Of a stretch of DNA of 64,000 nucleotides, positions 1 through 13,140 are shown piece by piece. The stretch's first letter is position 1. Every line of letters starts with the position of its first letter. The notes beneath the pieces were generated by a model. That model did no database searches and was not told the origin of the DNA. It worked only from the letters and a program-made list of their open reading frames with translations. Source of the stretch: Stercorarius parasiticus (lineage: Eukaryota > Chordata > Aves > Charadriiformes > Stercorariidae); NCBI GenBank assembly GCA_013396915.1, contig VWZL01002558.1, positions 745,021-809,020 of the forward strand. Direction: 5' to 3'. Both the position numbers and the translations under genes were made by a program.

Positions 1-3000
1 CTATAGCCCCTGGTTAAAGCCAGTGTACAATGACCAGGTGCTGAGCAATTCGGGAACACAACACTACAAACACCTCCACTCATTTCAGCTGTAGTACATC
101 TCCCGTGTCGAAAGGGAGGTATGAGATGCTACCAAACCTCAACGGGTCTGGCAAGAAGCAAGCAGAGAGGTGTGGCGTTCATCTGGTTGCCCGGGAGGGT
201 TAGATGCTTGTAGCCAAACTAATGACAGCACAGCGCCCTCCGATAAACTGCACTGCAAACACCTCCCCAGTGCTCCTCATGGGCAAGTGAACCCTCTGGT
301 CGGCAGGAAGGAACCATTTACTGAGTGTATCCGTCTGGCCAGCCCGCTGAGACAGGGCTGTGCCACCGTGGGCAGCTCTGCCCAGAAGGCAGAAGCCGTC
401 TGCACAAGGACTTTGCTTCCCTGTGCCTGGGGGTTTGTTTCGGGAAACTTCACATTCCTGAGCAGAGTTTCAGGATCTACCCTAACTGCTCTGTCAGATG
501 CAGAACTGAGCCCAGCCAGTATCCAAAGCACCTCTTTCCCCACCTTTCCTCCTATTTTCAGCATATATTTCTGAAAGCGCTTGAAAGGTTGGTTTTTTTA
601 ATTTTTGTTGATGATGTACGTTTCAGAGGCAGCACATGAACACAAGTGCTGACCTTTTTCCTAACCTTTGACAAATCCTATCAAAAAAGGAACGTCTTGC
701 TCACATTACTTACCTTTAATTCACTGATTCTACACAAAACCAAGGACCATCATCTAAAGCCTCTAAGTCTCTACTCAGCAGTTTAATTAGAAAGATGATC
801 ATTGATTAATCCACCTGAGTTACTGTGGAGAAGGTGTGACTGAACAGAGATCACTCCACCCCAGAGAAATGTGCATTAATTAGTTCTGCATTAAACTGCT
901 TTCCTCTTTACTTAACTTCAAAATAAAAGAACCACAACATAACAACAACAAAAAAACCAAACTTTCAGTGTTAAACTTCTGAGTTGTTTTTTATTTTACT
1001 TTATTCTTTAGGAAGTCCTATGTATTCTCGCCTCGGATTTCACAGACATCTATTTAATTTTTTTCAATTATTGTGTTTTTACAAAATAAACAAACCCAGG
1101 CTGGAGGTTCAATATGCATTTGCAAATCCCCGCCGAAGAACTGCAGTCATGAATTAGTTGGCTTGGGCGAGCAGTGAAGGATGACACTGATACTTGACAG
1201 GAATGTACACAGCGTTATGTACATACCACAACTGAAACCAGGTATCCTCCCATCCAGTGAGTAGTTTCAGTGTCCCAGCTAGGAAGACGATCAAAGACAA
1301 AACCTCATTTAAAGGTTTCCTCACTCTTTTTTTAAGCTCTCATAAATTTTTTGCCAGTTTCAGCCTGATCACGAGCCTTTTGCCTCTGACAAATGGGTAA
1401 GCCTTCCTTGACCGTATCTATGCATCACAGCTCACGCTGCCCTTAGTCTGGCAAAGCTCATGCTTCACCTGCCCTTAGGGTCACAATTCTGACTCCTGAT
1501 GCTCTGAACAGCAAGAACTACTGGCTAACTTTTATCTTTCCATGAGAATCCCCTCCTGGTCCCTACACGCAAATAGAAAGCATCCCCACAGCATGACCTT
1601 TTCCTTGCCCACTGCCCTGTGACCAAGGGGGAGGCCATCTCCCTTCCACAAGTCTAGGGACAGAATGGCTGATGTCCAGGTGATTTCAAGCAAATAACCT
1701 TCCTGCTCCGTCTCCCTTTGTCCAGGAAGGCCCCCTGTAAGGTGGAAGGTAGATCTGGTGGCTCAGCTCTGTGTATAGGAGCAGCCCAATACTTCTCCTG
1801 GTGACCAGAAAATGACATTCAGAAGGCAGACATGGGGCATACTGGACAGCCAGGCCAAGCAGGGCAGGGAGGGAGGAGTGGGGCTTTCTCTTCCACATCC
1901 TCAATCACATGCTCTTCTCCTGCGTATGCTTCTTCCTGTACTTGGCATTATTTTTCACTTTCAAAGCACAAGTCACCATGCAGGACACACCACAGTCCCA
2001 CAGAACTCCTGGTACGTGGTTAGAAAGAATTTTTCCATTGGCCTCTGTCAACTTAATACATAATCAATAGGTGGCGTCAACAGAAGTCGAGCAAGAAAGC
2101 TGATCCTACACCAACGTGCCATTTTAAGAGCATCCAGAATCAATCCTCTGTGAATCCCTTCTCTGTTGCCATCATGTATTGTTTATTTCCAAGTTATTTT
2201 ATCATCAACAAGTTATGGAGAAAAGACAATAAGTCTATGTTATTGCAAAGGACATAATTAAATTACAATAAATAAAGGTCGATAATTAAATCCTACTGAG
2301 GCTTCTGACGGTCTTGCCAACACCCATAGATCAGTTCAATGACGCAGACTTAAAAAGAGGGTGACCAATGGGGAAGGGACACAGGAATACCAGAACTGAG
2401 CCTGAACTACGTGAGGTCCATCACAAACCCACAGCTTTCCAGTGGTGAAGGGATTAGGTCTGCAGAGAGTGCAAGTGAGGCCCCATCACCAGCCTGGGAC
2501 TCTCAATTTCAAAACATTTTTGCAGTGAAGCAACTTAAGAAAATAAACATTCCTAGCCAGGCAGTGATCAGTCATAAACCTTTTCCGAAATGGAGATGAA
2601 CTCTCTTATTGTATATTTAAGGCAACACTATAAACCAGGCCATATCTATATAAAGCAACACTGTGGGCTTAAAGCAACAGCAGCGCTATTCTCTGTCAGA
2701 GCTCAGGCTGAATACCCCAGGAAAGACCCACAAACAGCGCTACTGTTCAGGGCCAGAAAAATATATATATATAAAAAAAAAAAAGAAAAACGCTCTTCAT
2801 TTCCTAAGCAAAACTTCAAAAGAAATTAAAACCATTTGCAGAAAAAAAAAAAGTTAGAGATTATTTCTGTGAAATTCTCCAGGAAGCTAACAAAGAAAGC
2901 CAAAAACAGTTGCATGTAGAAAGGCGAGCCTCAGACTTCCACAAAGCTAGCAACATTAGCAACAGGTCGCTGCTCACATTTGGTGGCAGGTACCAAATTT

Positions 3001-3341
3001 AATACTTAAATATCTACACTTTATAGATACCATGCTGTAAGAAATGCTTCAGAATATACTGCCTTATCTTATATTTTTTCCAGGTACTTTATTTTCCCTT
3101 TTCTAGCACATTCATCTTGTATAATTTTTTAGTACAAGAAAATGGCCTGGTATTTTAATTCTGCGTTTTCATCAGGGCCTTCATAATTGATTAAGAACCA
3201 CAGAAGAGGTGGGAAAAACCGACTTCAAAAGATTAACCTCAAACATAGGCCAAAATTATGTCTTTTTGCTTAAATATGTTTGTGAAAAATTTAGCACGTC
3301 AGGATAAATATTTAAGGCAAACAACTGGAGTTCCTCCTTAC
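1..3341. other. non-coding stretch, no gene seen
   Basis: I see no gene here. Open frames are short, occur on both strands and match no protein I recognise. The sequence is AT-leaning and CpG-poor with short A and T runs (for example an AAC-rich patch near 943-957 and A-rich runs near 2772-2790 and 2841-2852). A near-octamer homeodomain/POU-like motif lies at about 1114-1123. This is typical of intron or intergenic DNA in a vertebrate. Confidence 0.7.
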
Positions 3342-3386
3342 CTCAGCACCCAAATTCCCTGGGAAGTCACCCACCACTAACTCCAG
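3342..3386 (-). other. possible 45-nt minus-strand exon (weak)
   Basis: Read on the minus strand, a pyrimidine-rich stretch ending in CAG sits just before position 3386, and a strong donor (GAG followed by GTAAGG) begins at 3341. The 45 bases between are open in phase 0, giving 15 codons (LELVVGDFPGNLGAE). The phase matches the next candidate upstream at 3919-3977. No protein is recognised, and such short acceptor-donor pairs arise by chance in 64 kb. Treat as a hypothesis only. Confidence 0.1.
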
Positions 3387-3918
3387 CTGCCAGGCAGACA
3401 GACCTATAATTTGCCACACTGATTAAGTCTTACGTAGGATTTTATAACCCAAGGTCTGGAACTGCTTAATTGTTTTAGTTCTCTCTACAACCCCTCTGTT
3501 TTTTTCCCCAAATTAAAAGCATAAAATTGTCGCTGATGGTAACATTTCCACTAACACAAGTTTCAAGTAGTGGCATTTTTGTTGATGGGAGCATGCTTTG
3601 AGACGGGCAGTCTTACTGCTAAGGAACAATCTTTACAGAATATCTTAATAGCCTGAAAATACTTAACGGTATATCATGACTGCTGCTAGGACATCCATGG
3701 TAACATTCACCTTTGGGTGTGAAACGTGAATGCAAATCTGAAGGGTGACAAGGCATCATTCTTCATCATGGTTAACACGAGAGATTAGCAGAAAGATTGT
3801 AACAGCAACCTAATCATTTATACTCAGCAAGCAATTACCTATTTGTTGCAATCCTTAGCCCACTAACTTGGCCAACACTAGAGGCTGGCAAGTGCTTCCC
3901 TCTCCCTTTTCACCTCAC
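3387..3918. other. non-coding stretch between two weak exon candidates
   Basis: AT-leaning sequence with no open frame worth reporting. If the two candidate minus-strand exons are real this is a 532-base intron. Otherwise it is ordinary intronic or intergenic DNA. Confidence 0.5.
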
Positions 3919-3977
3919 CTGCCCAAATATAAACCATCCCTTCCAGAAAAGCTCCTGGTGCCTTTCAGGGATCACGA
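3919..3977 (-). other. possible 59-nt minus-strand exon (weak)
   Basis: On the minus strand, a T-rich acceptor (ctttgatttttcag) ends at 3978 and a strong donor (GGCAG followed by GTGAGG) begins at 3918. One frame is open: two bases, then 19 codons beginning VIPERHQELF and ending on a codon boundary, so it joins in phase to the candidate at 3342-3386. The other two frames contain stops. No family is recognised. The support is splice-site shape and phase only. Confidence 0.1.
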
Positions 3978-5839
3978 CTGAAAAATCAAAGATCTGAAGC
4001 ACTTATCACTAGGAGGAGCATTTTGTGCCTTCTGAGCAAGCTGAATATTTTAAAAGAGCTTAAGATAGTGATAAGCAAGAGTTATCGATGCCATTATAAA
4101 TGTGAAAGAACAAGAGGAACGTGGGAGGAGGGAACCCAAACTACATGAAGCCTTTAGTCTCTGACTGGAGCGATGCTGACATATCAGCAGCAACTTCATT
4201 CCCACCCTGTAGAATGACTCAGACCTGACCTTGTTATCCTGATTTCTTCAGCAGCTTAAAGATAACATACATTAGATTCTCGGTTTTGTTGTTTTATTTC
4301 AACCTTCATAAAACATCCCAGTAGTATTTTCATGCTTAGCTATTTTTAAATAAAATAGATAGATCCATCCCCTCTATGGAAGTCATGACTCCAAGAGTTA
4401 TGACTTTAAAATAACGAAGAATTGTCATTAAATCCTAAAACCTGGCAGTACTAGAGCCTCCCTGCAATTTGGGAGAAAGAAAGATAGAAGACAAAGTTAT
4501 TTTTCCCAAGTTTCAGGCATCACATCTCTCATTCCAGGCACTCCTGAGAGTGGTATATGGACCAGAGTATAAATTCTACTCCCAGCTTCATCAGAAATTA
4601 ACTGCATGAATGATGGCTGTTATAATAGTGTCACAGTTTAACCCCAGCTGGCAACTAGGACCACGCAGCCGCTCGCTCACTCCCCCCAGTTCAGATGGGG
4701 AAGAGAATCGGAAGAGTAAAAGTGAGAAAACACTTGTGGGTTCAGATAATGACAGTTTAATAAGTAAAGAAAAAGCTGCACACACAAGCAAAGCAAAGCA
4801 AAACAAGGAATTCATTCACTGCTTCCCATTGGCAGGCAGGTGTTCAGCCATCCCCAGGAAAGCAGGGCTCCATCACACATGACGGTTACTTGGGAAGATA
4901 AATGCCATCACTCTGAACGTCCCCCCCTTCCTTCTTCTTCCCCCAGCTTTATATGTCACATAGTATGGAATATTCCTTTGGTCAGCTGGGGTCAGCTGTC
5001 CTGTGTCTCCTCCCGACTTTTTGTGCACCCTCATCCTGCTCACTGGCGGGGAGGTGTGAGGAGCAGAACAGGCCTTGACTATGTAGCAACAACTAAAACC
5101 AGCACTGTTTTACCAACACTGTTTTCATCCCAGATCCAAAAACATAGAACTATACCAGCTGCTAGTAAGAAAGTCAACTCTACCCCAGCTGAAACCATGA
5201 CAAACAGGAGTGATTTCAACTGCTTTTCAAGTATTGTCTCAACTATGCCTTGGCATAAAGCTTTACTGAATTTGGAAGACTATTAACCGCCCAGATACCT
5301 TTTTCTCCAACAAAGCAGAGGCAGCAGGAACCATGGTGGTACCCAGCCGGGTGGTAAGTATCACCCATCGTATCTATCACCCCAGGCACAGACAAAGGCT
5401 GGTGGGGTTGAAGCATGTTTTATGAAGTGGGAGTATTCAAAGATTTTATCAGCAAGCCTCTAGTCTGCTCTCGTGAGCACGTGCAGATAACAGTTTTCAT
5501 CAACTCTGGTAGGTTGGTAAATCTGGGTTAATTTCTATGGGGCTGCAAAAAGCACTCCAACTCCCCCCTCTACTCCCTGAAGGTATAACAACTCTTTGAA
5601 GGAACGGCTGGCTAAATAAAGTTGACAAACCTCTCTAATTTGCCGTAATGCATTCTTTAAAAACAGTTGGAGTTCTTCTGTTGAAAACCTTTCCAAGAGG
5701 TTTCAGCCTGAAGCAGAAAAAAGACTGGAAATTTTTCATATGAATGACTCTAGGTTGGCAAGAACTAAACACAGGTGAAAATACAATGTTATTAGAGAAT
5801 CTAGGAGGCATGATTAAAGGTGCTCCTACCACCTCCACC
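3978..5839. other. non-coding stretch, no gene seen
   Basis: No supported gene. Holds AT-rich sequence, a small AAGCA-type repeat near 4787-4806, and short frames on both strands with no recognisable domain. Confidence 0.65.
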
Positions 5840-5865
5840 TACAATATTTTATATATAATATTGTA
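5840..5865. repeat. perfect AT-rich inverted repeat
   Basis: The 9-base arms TACAATATT (5840-5848) and AATATTGTA (5857-5865) are exact reverse complements around the 8-base loop TTATATAT. It could extrude as a small cruciform or simply be AT-rich drift. No function can be assigned. Confidence 0.6.
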
Positions 5866-6868
5866 TAGTGCAGTTGGAAATGTAAAGGCATATTAATAAC
5901 AGCTTTAAACCACTAATGGCCCACCATTTTTGTTGTTGTTGCTTCAATATTTTAAACAGGGGAAGGCAAGATTACTGCAGTTTTAACAATATAAGGTATG
6001 AAACACACAGATTTCTGTGCTGAAAATCCCTCTCTTGGGATCCAAGGCTGGGAAGGGACCACCTGGTTGAGCCAGTCCCGCCACAAGCAGCCAGGCACTG
6101 CAGACATCTGGTCTGAAGGGTATGTGGATCACGTAATCCATCCGTCCACACCACGACACACAAAACACTTCATGAGATCCGACATGAAACTGCAGCCCAT
6201 GGGAAGGGACCAAAGCCACAGACACAAAGCGTGCAAGAGAGACTGGAAACTTTGCAAGGGTCCTACTGCAACACAGGATTTTCTGTACTAAAGGACACAG
6301 ATCCATCACTAATCTCCATCATCCGTGTAGAAAATAAATAAAGATTAAAAAAAAGCAATCCATTAACTCCTAAAAAGGAATTTTGAAACCAGTTACGTAG
6401 GGCTCATGACAAGCATCACAGCAGGTCCTTTGCCTACCAACCGCATCCCTCTGGGTTGCTAAATCAGTGCACCCTACGCTACCTCTGAAGCTAATGGGGT
6501 GCGTGGGTGGGGGAGTCACAGCCAGAAGACAACAGTGAGCAAAATTCCCTCTGGATATAACCCTCTCCACTGTGCACACGGAGAGACTGGAAGACTAAGC
6601 TTCTAATCTAGGCGCCTCATTAGATTGCTTGTCTCAGGTAAAACTAATCTGAGGCACAGAATATCTTTCCTACCTCTTTTTGAGCAACAACAGAATAGAA
6701 AAAAACAAAAAGGAAGAAAAAATTTTTCCAATGGAAATGTAGTTTAAGAGGCCAATACCCTGGTAAAATATGAAAGTTATAATGAATTCCAGGATTCATT
6801 CAAGTACTCCATTCTTAAAAAACACAATAATGAAAGGCTTACATATTAAATTTAGTAGTAATAACTTT
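5866..6868. other. non-coding stretch, no gene seen
   Basis: Frames of about 60-110 codons overlap on both strands between 5970 and 6310 but none resembles a known protein or has convincing flanking splice signals. Nothing else is seen. Confidence 0.6.
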
Positions 6869-6972
6869 GGGGTCAAATCCATAGTGATTTCTTTGGCAAA
6901 GCTTCCACTGACGACACTTAAATGTGATTTCAGTGGGTGTTCTGCTTGAGAAAGGACTTTGGGATTGGCCCA
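6869..6972. repeat. eroded palindromic interspersed repeat relic
   Basis: The segment opens with GGGTCAAATCC and closes with GGGATTGGCCC. In the middle GGCAAAGCTTCCACTGAC is answered by the roughly complementary TTTCAGTGGGTGTTCTGCTT. This matches my memory of an old, abundant sauropsid palindromic repeat whose centre reads like CCATTGACTTCAATGG with GCAAAACT flanks and GGCCC ends. I cannot name the family with certainty. The many mismatches point to great age. Confidence 0.5.
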
Positions 6973-8929
6973 CACTCTGTATATTTAAGTCACCCCAGTC
7001 CCAGTATTATACAGCGCCAACCAGTCACAAAACCTAGCATTATTTAAACCATTTGCACACCAGAATCTCCAATTGCAGGGTGCAAAAACCAGCAGGAAGC
7101 ATTGATCGTTCCCTTAGTAGCAAACAAAAATGCAATCTTTTTGACTTGGCTTTCTTATGATATCATTTACCTTCTATAAAAGCAATTGCTTTTTTTAAAA
7201 TGTGGATTTGCACAGTATTCAATTTGCCAGTTTCCCCATATAGATGTAAATTTACTGAAATAGCTGTTCACAAAATCCAAAGCCCAAGGGTGGAGTCCTA
7301 AAAATAAATATATGTAGTTTAACATCTTTTATATCCATACACGATAAGAAATCTGGTTCTTTTCTGGTGAGCCATAAAAGGGGAAGAATGGGAAAACCAC
7401 CAACAAGCAAACAGAAAATAAAAATCCGTATCTTTTGCCTCACCCCCTCAGAATCGCATGGATACTTCAACGCAACCACTTGGCTAAATGTTTCAAATGT
7501 TGGTTTTTCAAAGCATTTAGCCATATAAACTACCCTTTTGTTTCTGTTGGCTTCAAGCGTTCCTAGGCTCATGAATTCTTCCTTACGTCTTATTATTCAA
7601 CAAAATACAGCCAACATCGCCTTTATGGAGCAAGAAAAACCTGAGTATCATTTTCCAGTTAACTCTTCTGGATCTGCACAAGAGTGAAATCAGCAACAGC
7701 AATTTCAGGTCAGGTGTTCTAATCATTGTACCTAATCACTACCATTTTAAAGTATTTTATTTCCCAAGTAGTATCATCGAAAAATCTCTAAAATCACAAT
7801 GCAAACTCGAGTTACAAGAGCAGTGGAGCACACGCTCTAAAAAAACTCACAATGGTCTACATACTGAATAAACAAGAAGCAGCAATAGGCAAGATGTACT
7901 GCCCTACTGAATGCCACAGTCCCAGAATATTTCCCACAGAAAGCATTTCTTTTTTTAGTTTGAAAGACTTAATTAAGTCAGATCTGACACTGATTTCCCA
8001 CCTTCCAAATGCAAGTATTTCAGTGAACGTAGATCACAAAAGGAAATTTTATATTCATCATCTTCTTAATCTTTCAGGTATTTTTTTAGTCTTTTGTCCA
8101 CCTTCTCCAATCCGAGATATCACTGACTAAACAACCGACTTGTTTCTACTTCCATATTTTCCACTTATTTAACCTGACACTCAGATGATGCATTTGTGAC
8201 GTAGCTATTCCCACAGCATGACTTCGCCAACAGCCATCAGTCACTGTCTAAACAAGTCCATGAAAAGGCTGCTTCAAACACCAGCGGCCCTAGCAGGAAA
8301 AAAGGCAACACAAAGCAGTGATGTCTCCCCCCTTAAATACCATGGGTACACAATTTGCAGGTTTTTCCCTTCGTTCCCCAAGACCTTCCTTCCTGTTGCG
8401 TTCTTCAGGACCAGAAGAGCCAGCCAGGAGGAACTCCAGACGACTCCAAAGAGAAACCTGTTTTTCCCTTGCAAGCATCTAAGTTTCTCCACCCGAGCTG
8501 AGGAATGAACTCCGCAACACGGCAGTGAAAATTTGCAGGCCACTATTTTTCTGAAGAAGCACTGCCCACCCCAACAACTCCTGGATGAAAAACACAGTAT
8601 TCAAACTACAAAACCATAAGCTTACGAGTTGACTCTTTAGTCAGAGAAACGTGATTTCTTCCAACAGCAATCTGACAATAACAGCAGATCTGACCCTGCC
8701 TGATAAGCGGCAGGCAATTCTCCATATAAGGTGAAAAATGTGCTAGTGCAGCTCATGCAACACTGCTAATTCCCTGCCTGTTCTCAATATTCAAGAACAT
8801 AAATGAACATATAAATCAATTTTGTAAGTAAACCTTTTGCACGCTTATAGCTTTCGCAGCTATAAACCATCTAGACCATGCTCAGCGCTCAAGGAATTTT
8901 GAACTTAACCATTTAATCCCTTTTGAACA
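6973..8929. other. non-coding stretch, no gene seen
   Basis: AT-leaning, CpG-poor sequence. Frames up to about 106 codons lie on both strands and overlap, with no recognisable product. Nothing else is supported. Confidence 0.65.
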
Positions 8930-9260
8930 TAGAGTGCATTTACACTTGGTATGTGTACCGCAGCGGCGCATAAATGAATGTAAATCTGAGAGGTCCCAGC
9001 CCTGTTCAATTCCTAAATTCCCTTTACACTTTACCATTCCCGGGTCATCCCGCGCATTCCAGACCCTGACTAACAAACAGACTTGCTGCTGGCGGCGCAT
9101 CGGGGATGCCAGGAGAGCAGCCAGGAGGAGGGCGAGGAGGGGGCTGAGGGCTGGGTGAAGCCCAGCGCAACCACCGGTCACTTCTTCTGCACGTCCCCCG
9201 GGCTAAGCTGTGGTGGAAGCATCGGGGTGTCAGCACAGGACTGCTGCTACTGCTGTTCAG
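8930..9260. other. GC-richer patch with some CpGs, no clear promoter
   Basis: Base composition rises in GC here, with several CpGs (around 8960, 9045-9055, 9093-9105, 9134-9140, 9167-9175, 9196) and a purine-rich GGAGG run near 9121-9147. It is much weaker than the islands at 29.3 and 54.7 kb. It may be a minor regulatory element or a chance shoulder. Overlapping frames on both strands show no recognisable protein. Confidence 0.3.
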
Positions 9261-12200
9261 CGTGTTTATCTTAGTTCTGATGGTCCAATAATCTCTATGT
9301 AACAGCAACAGAAAAAATAAGCAGCGTTTACCTAGTTGCACGTTACAAGAAGACAGCAGGCATCACTCACTAAGAGGCTGATGGAAGGACTTGCATTGAT
9401 TTTAAATGAGCTCTACGCCAGTCTGTAACAGCAGAGAAAAACTACTTTGTGTGATCCCTTCCCCACAAAGCAAGTTATAGCATCTGCAAAAGATGTATCA
9501 GACCTGGTAATTAAATCCACTTTGTTTTGAAGTTAGACCCAAGCCCTGGTCCCCCCCATTTCACTGTTTTTCACACATTGGTGTCAACACCATTATGAGT
9601 TATCTTAACAGTCCGACAAACTGCCCGATGAACCCAGCTGGAACACCAATGGACTTTTTTTTTCTTTCTATCTTTTTTTCCGCCCTTTTTTTTGAAGGAA
9701 TGAAGTATCAACAACCAATAGGGTGAAAAAGAGAGGAGATTCAGAAAGAGTCCCCAGGGGTCTTTTGGAAACCACTCAATGCTGATGGGATTATCAAGGG
9801 ACAGAAGAGTTCCTAAGAGCTTGCTAGCAATGGTGAGAAAAACCCAAAAGGATTAATATAATTATTAAAAAAAAATTAAAGAATCCTGAAGTGCATGAAC
9901 TACTCTGCAAAAGTTGTACTCTGGAAGTCAGTGACTTCTATGAGAGGCACAGAGGGAAAGTCTCCACACACACTGCACGTATACATATAAAATTAGGGTG
10001 GGGACAGTAGAGAAAAAAGTTCTTACGTTTTCTTGAACTTTTATGAGAACACATGAAAAAATTTTGATTATTTTAGACACATAAATTTCTTTATATCAGA
10101 GAAAGATCAGACGATGGCTTCCGACTGCCAGCCTTCCTAATTTATCTACATTCAGCCAGCTTGCAATACCCTAAGGCAAGAAAAGGTAACATGATGTGCT
10201 GAGAAGACAACACAGACTGCCTCATTGCTAGGCTTCTACTGCATCAAATACTTAGCAGCCAGCGAACATGTCCAGGAAAGGAGAAACGGAACACGTTAAG
10301 TGTCTCAAACAACAGGGATGAAAAGTGCAACTGGCACATGAGTTTACTAGTCTTTCACAGCTTTGCTTATTGCAGGTCCCATGAAATTCAGGTTACTGGT
10401 CTGCAGGCAGAGCACAACATGCTGCAATGTCACAGCTATGAAGAAACTCAGCAACCAGGGATGGCTGGCTACAGTGACTTCCTTCCAAAGGTTTCTCTCC
10501 ATCTATTAAACAACAACAACAACACACACCTTGTCAAAAATCTTCCACTTTTCCTTTAAAACATTTTTTGTCTTAGCTGAAGGACCAGCCTCACGCACCA
10601 GGCAGGTCTTCAGCCTCTCCTGTGACAGCACCCTGACACACACAAACTCTAGAACTGAGGGGGTTGAAAATGAAGAAAGTAATCCATGTGCATTTACCAG
10701 CTAATTATCTTACATTTAGGTAATCATGGTAGCATTAAATCATTTATGTTTGCTGACAGTGCCATGACTAGGTTGTATTTAACTTTTTGCGTCCCAGCTT
10801 GCACATCTGTAAGAGAACAGCAGCGTCTGGTCTGCAGACCTTGAATGAGCTGCCGCAATCTGTGACCCATCCAGTACTGCCGCTCAGCTTCTTCTCCGTT
10901 TCCTTTCCAGAAACATCTTGGGATTTTTGCATCCTATTATTGACCCTCTATTCCTAGAATGATTTGGATATTTAATCATTTCTAATTATTAAAATACCCA
11001 ATCTAGTATACCTTGATTGGCAACTTACTTTTGAAGGGATTATTACTTTGTTACTTGACAAGTTGAGACTGATTTCTGAGATGTAACTCGCAGAATTCCA
11101 CTTGAGGAAGCGCTAACGAATCCACCAAACAAAAACAAAGCAGCCCAGCCTCATTGATGTGATCGTGCTGCACACACTTCACAACCTGTCGTTGTTGCCA
11201 TTTATGAAGTACTAAGAGCACGTTTCAGAAACAGAAGTATTAAGAGCATAATTCAGAAATTTGCCCCCTCTATGGTTTTGCATTTCAGAAGAAGGTAAAT
11301 ACACAGTATAACATAAACCTCTCAAAAAACCTTAAAAAATAATGAGGAGGTTTGTACCAGACCCCATTCCAACTGTTTGAAAAATTTGCTTTAATTCAAA
11401 GAGAGCCACCGTCTTGGTGGTTTCAGAGAACCATAAAACTGCATGCAGCTTTAACAACAAATATCAAAAAGTACCTCCACAATCAGGGAAAAGAAAGGAT
11501 GCATCAGGAAAGCTTGATGAATAGATTAACAGCTTCAGGAGATTAATGTGTTTAAAATGTTTCTGGGAAACAGAAAGCAAAGAACGGGTCTCTTCCAATT
11601 ATAATATTTACTTTCCTACAAAAGTAAAAACAAACCGATCAACAACCACAGGAACAAGAAAACACTTGAGGGGAAACGTGTTTCTTTTTGCAAAATAAGT
11701 ATAAAACCAAATGGGACTGCTAAACTGGATAACAAGCTGCTATTCTTCTGTCACATAAGCTTTAAACCAGAGAGGCCAGTGAACACGGACATAATCCCAG
11801 GCACAGGTCTGTTACCATCTAAATCACTGGAAACGGTCGCATACTTAACACTGGGTCCATACTGGGCTCACTTAATAGTTTCATTCAGCTAAAGGCGCTA
11901 TTATAATTAAAAATATGAAAAGATGTACCAGGAAGAGCAGTGTTACCGTGTGGACAGACAGAGAGTGCCAACTTTCACTTGCTGAAGGACGATGGACTAA
12001 AAGGCTTCACCACAGCAAAGAACTCCAGGGACTCGACGCCCTGCCTGCAGCGCAGTGACCTGGAGTGGAAGGCATCACTTTCTATGCCAAACCAGCTAGG
12101 GGACTAAATCCTCACCCACTAAACAACTTCTTCAGAGGTTTCTGGTGTCGGAGATTCCGTTTTGCTGACTTTTCTTTGCGTAGCATCTATTGCCTTGCTA

Positions 12201-12939
12201 CATAAAGTAGCATAGCCCATGAATTACTACAAAGCAGCAAAGCACTGCAGTGATACGCATCTGGCTTTCAGGACTCAAATTACACTGTTTGCTGGGCTCT
12301 ATAAAAGAAAGAAAATCAGGAGAATTAACTCCAAACATTATTTAATACTTACAGAATGACTCTTTAAGCATGTTTACAGTCATTCACATCTAAAGCTCAT
12401 TCTCATTTCCTGGAACCTTATCTAATCTAAATCCCATACGGAAGTTTTTAGTGGTATATGAAGATGCATACAAATTAACCACACTCCAATTCATTCAGAT
12501 GAAATAAAACAGTAAATTTAATAGGGATGAAACTACAGCGGACAAATTGTATCTGAACTAACAAAAAAAATTCTGACCTTTTTGTACAAATTTACTCTTA
12601 AAGGACCTATTATATAGCCTTCATTCAGAGGATAACTCTGATGTGGCTTAGTACAAACATGCTTCCAGTTGACTCGCTTTTTATGCGGGGAATGTCTATT
12701 ATCCATGTGATAGCAAAGAGCTCACATGGCTAAACCACGAACTTGGAGCTTTTAAGGGTTTAGCGCTTAAAGCTCTGGAGATTCTGGCTCCTACTCCAAA
12801 ACCAGTCCCAAAAGCATTGCAGAAACCGGGATAAGATACAGTAGAGAGAACTTTTCCTGTACCTTTACTGACATGACTCCCCCATAAACTTCCCATGAGT
12901 TTTTGAGGACACCATTTAATCATTCCTGTATTTTCTCTG
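9261..12939. other. non-coding stretch, no gene seen
   Basis: No supported gene. Contains T-rich runs near 9655-9690, an AAC trinucleotide patch at about 10509-10525 and A-rich runs near 9866-9880. Long intervals (about 9342-10337 and 11547-12698) have no open frame of note on either strand. Confidence 0.65.
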
Positions 12940-13140
12940 CAAGATTTGACATATTATATATAAGTATTATAAATGTGTATATATCAATAACAAACACAAT
13001 AGTAAGTACAGTGATATATACTTATAATAAAGTGCCAATAATGAATGGAAAAAACTTTACTCAGAACAATGATGAATAAATTATCAATAATACCTTGTAC
13101 CGTAATACTAAGTGCAATATGTTAAACAATGTATTATGAA
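12940..13140. repeat. AT-rich low-complexity region
   Basis: Dominated by TATA and ATAA steps with partly inverted copies of TATATAAGTAT (12956-12966) and ATATATACTTATA (13013-13025). It has no coding potential and looks like a decayed simple-sequence region. Confidence 0.5.
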
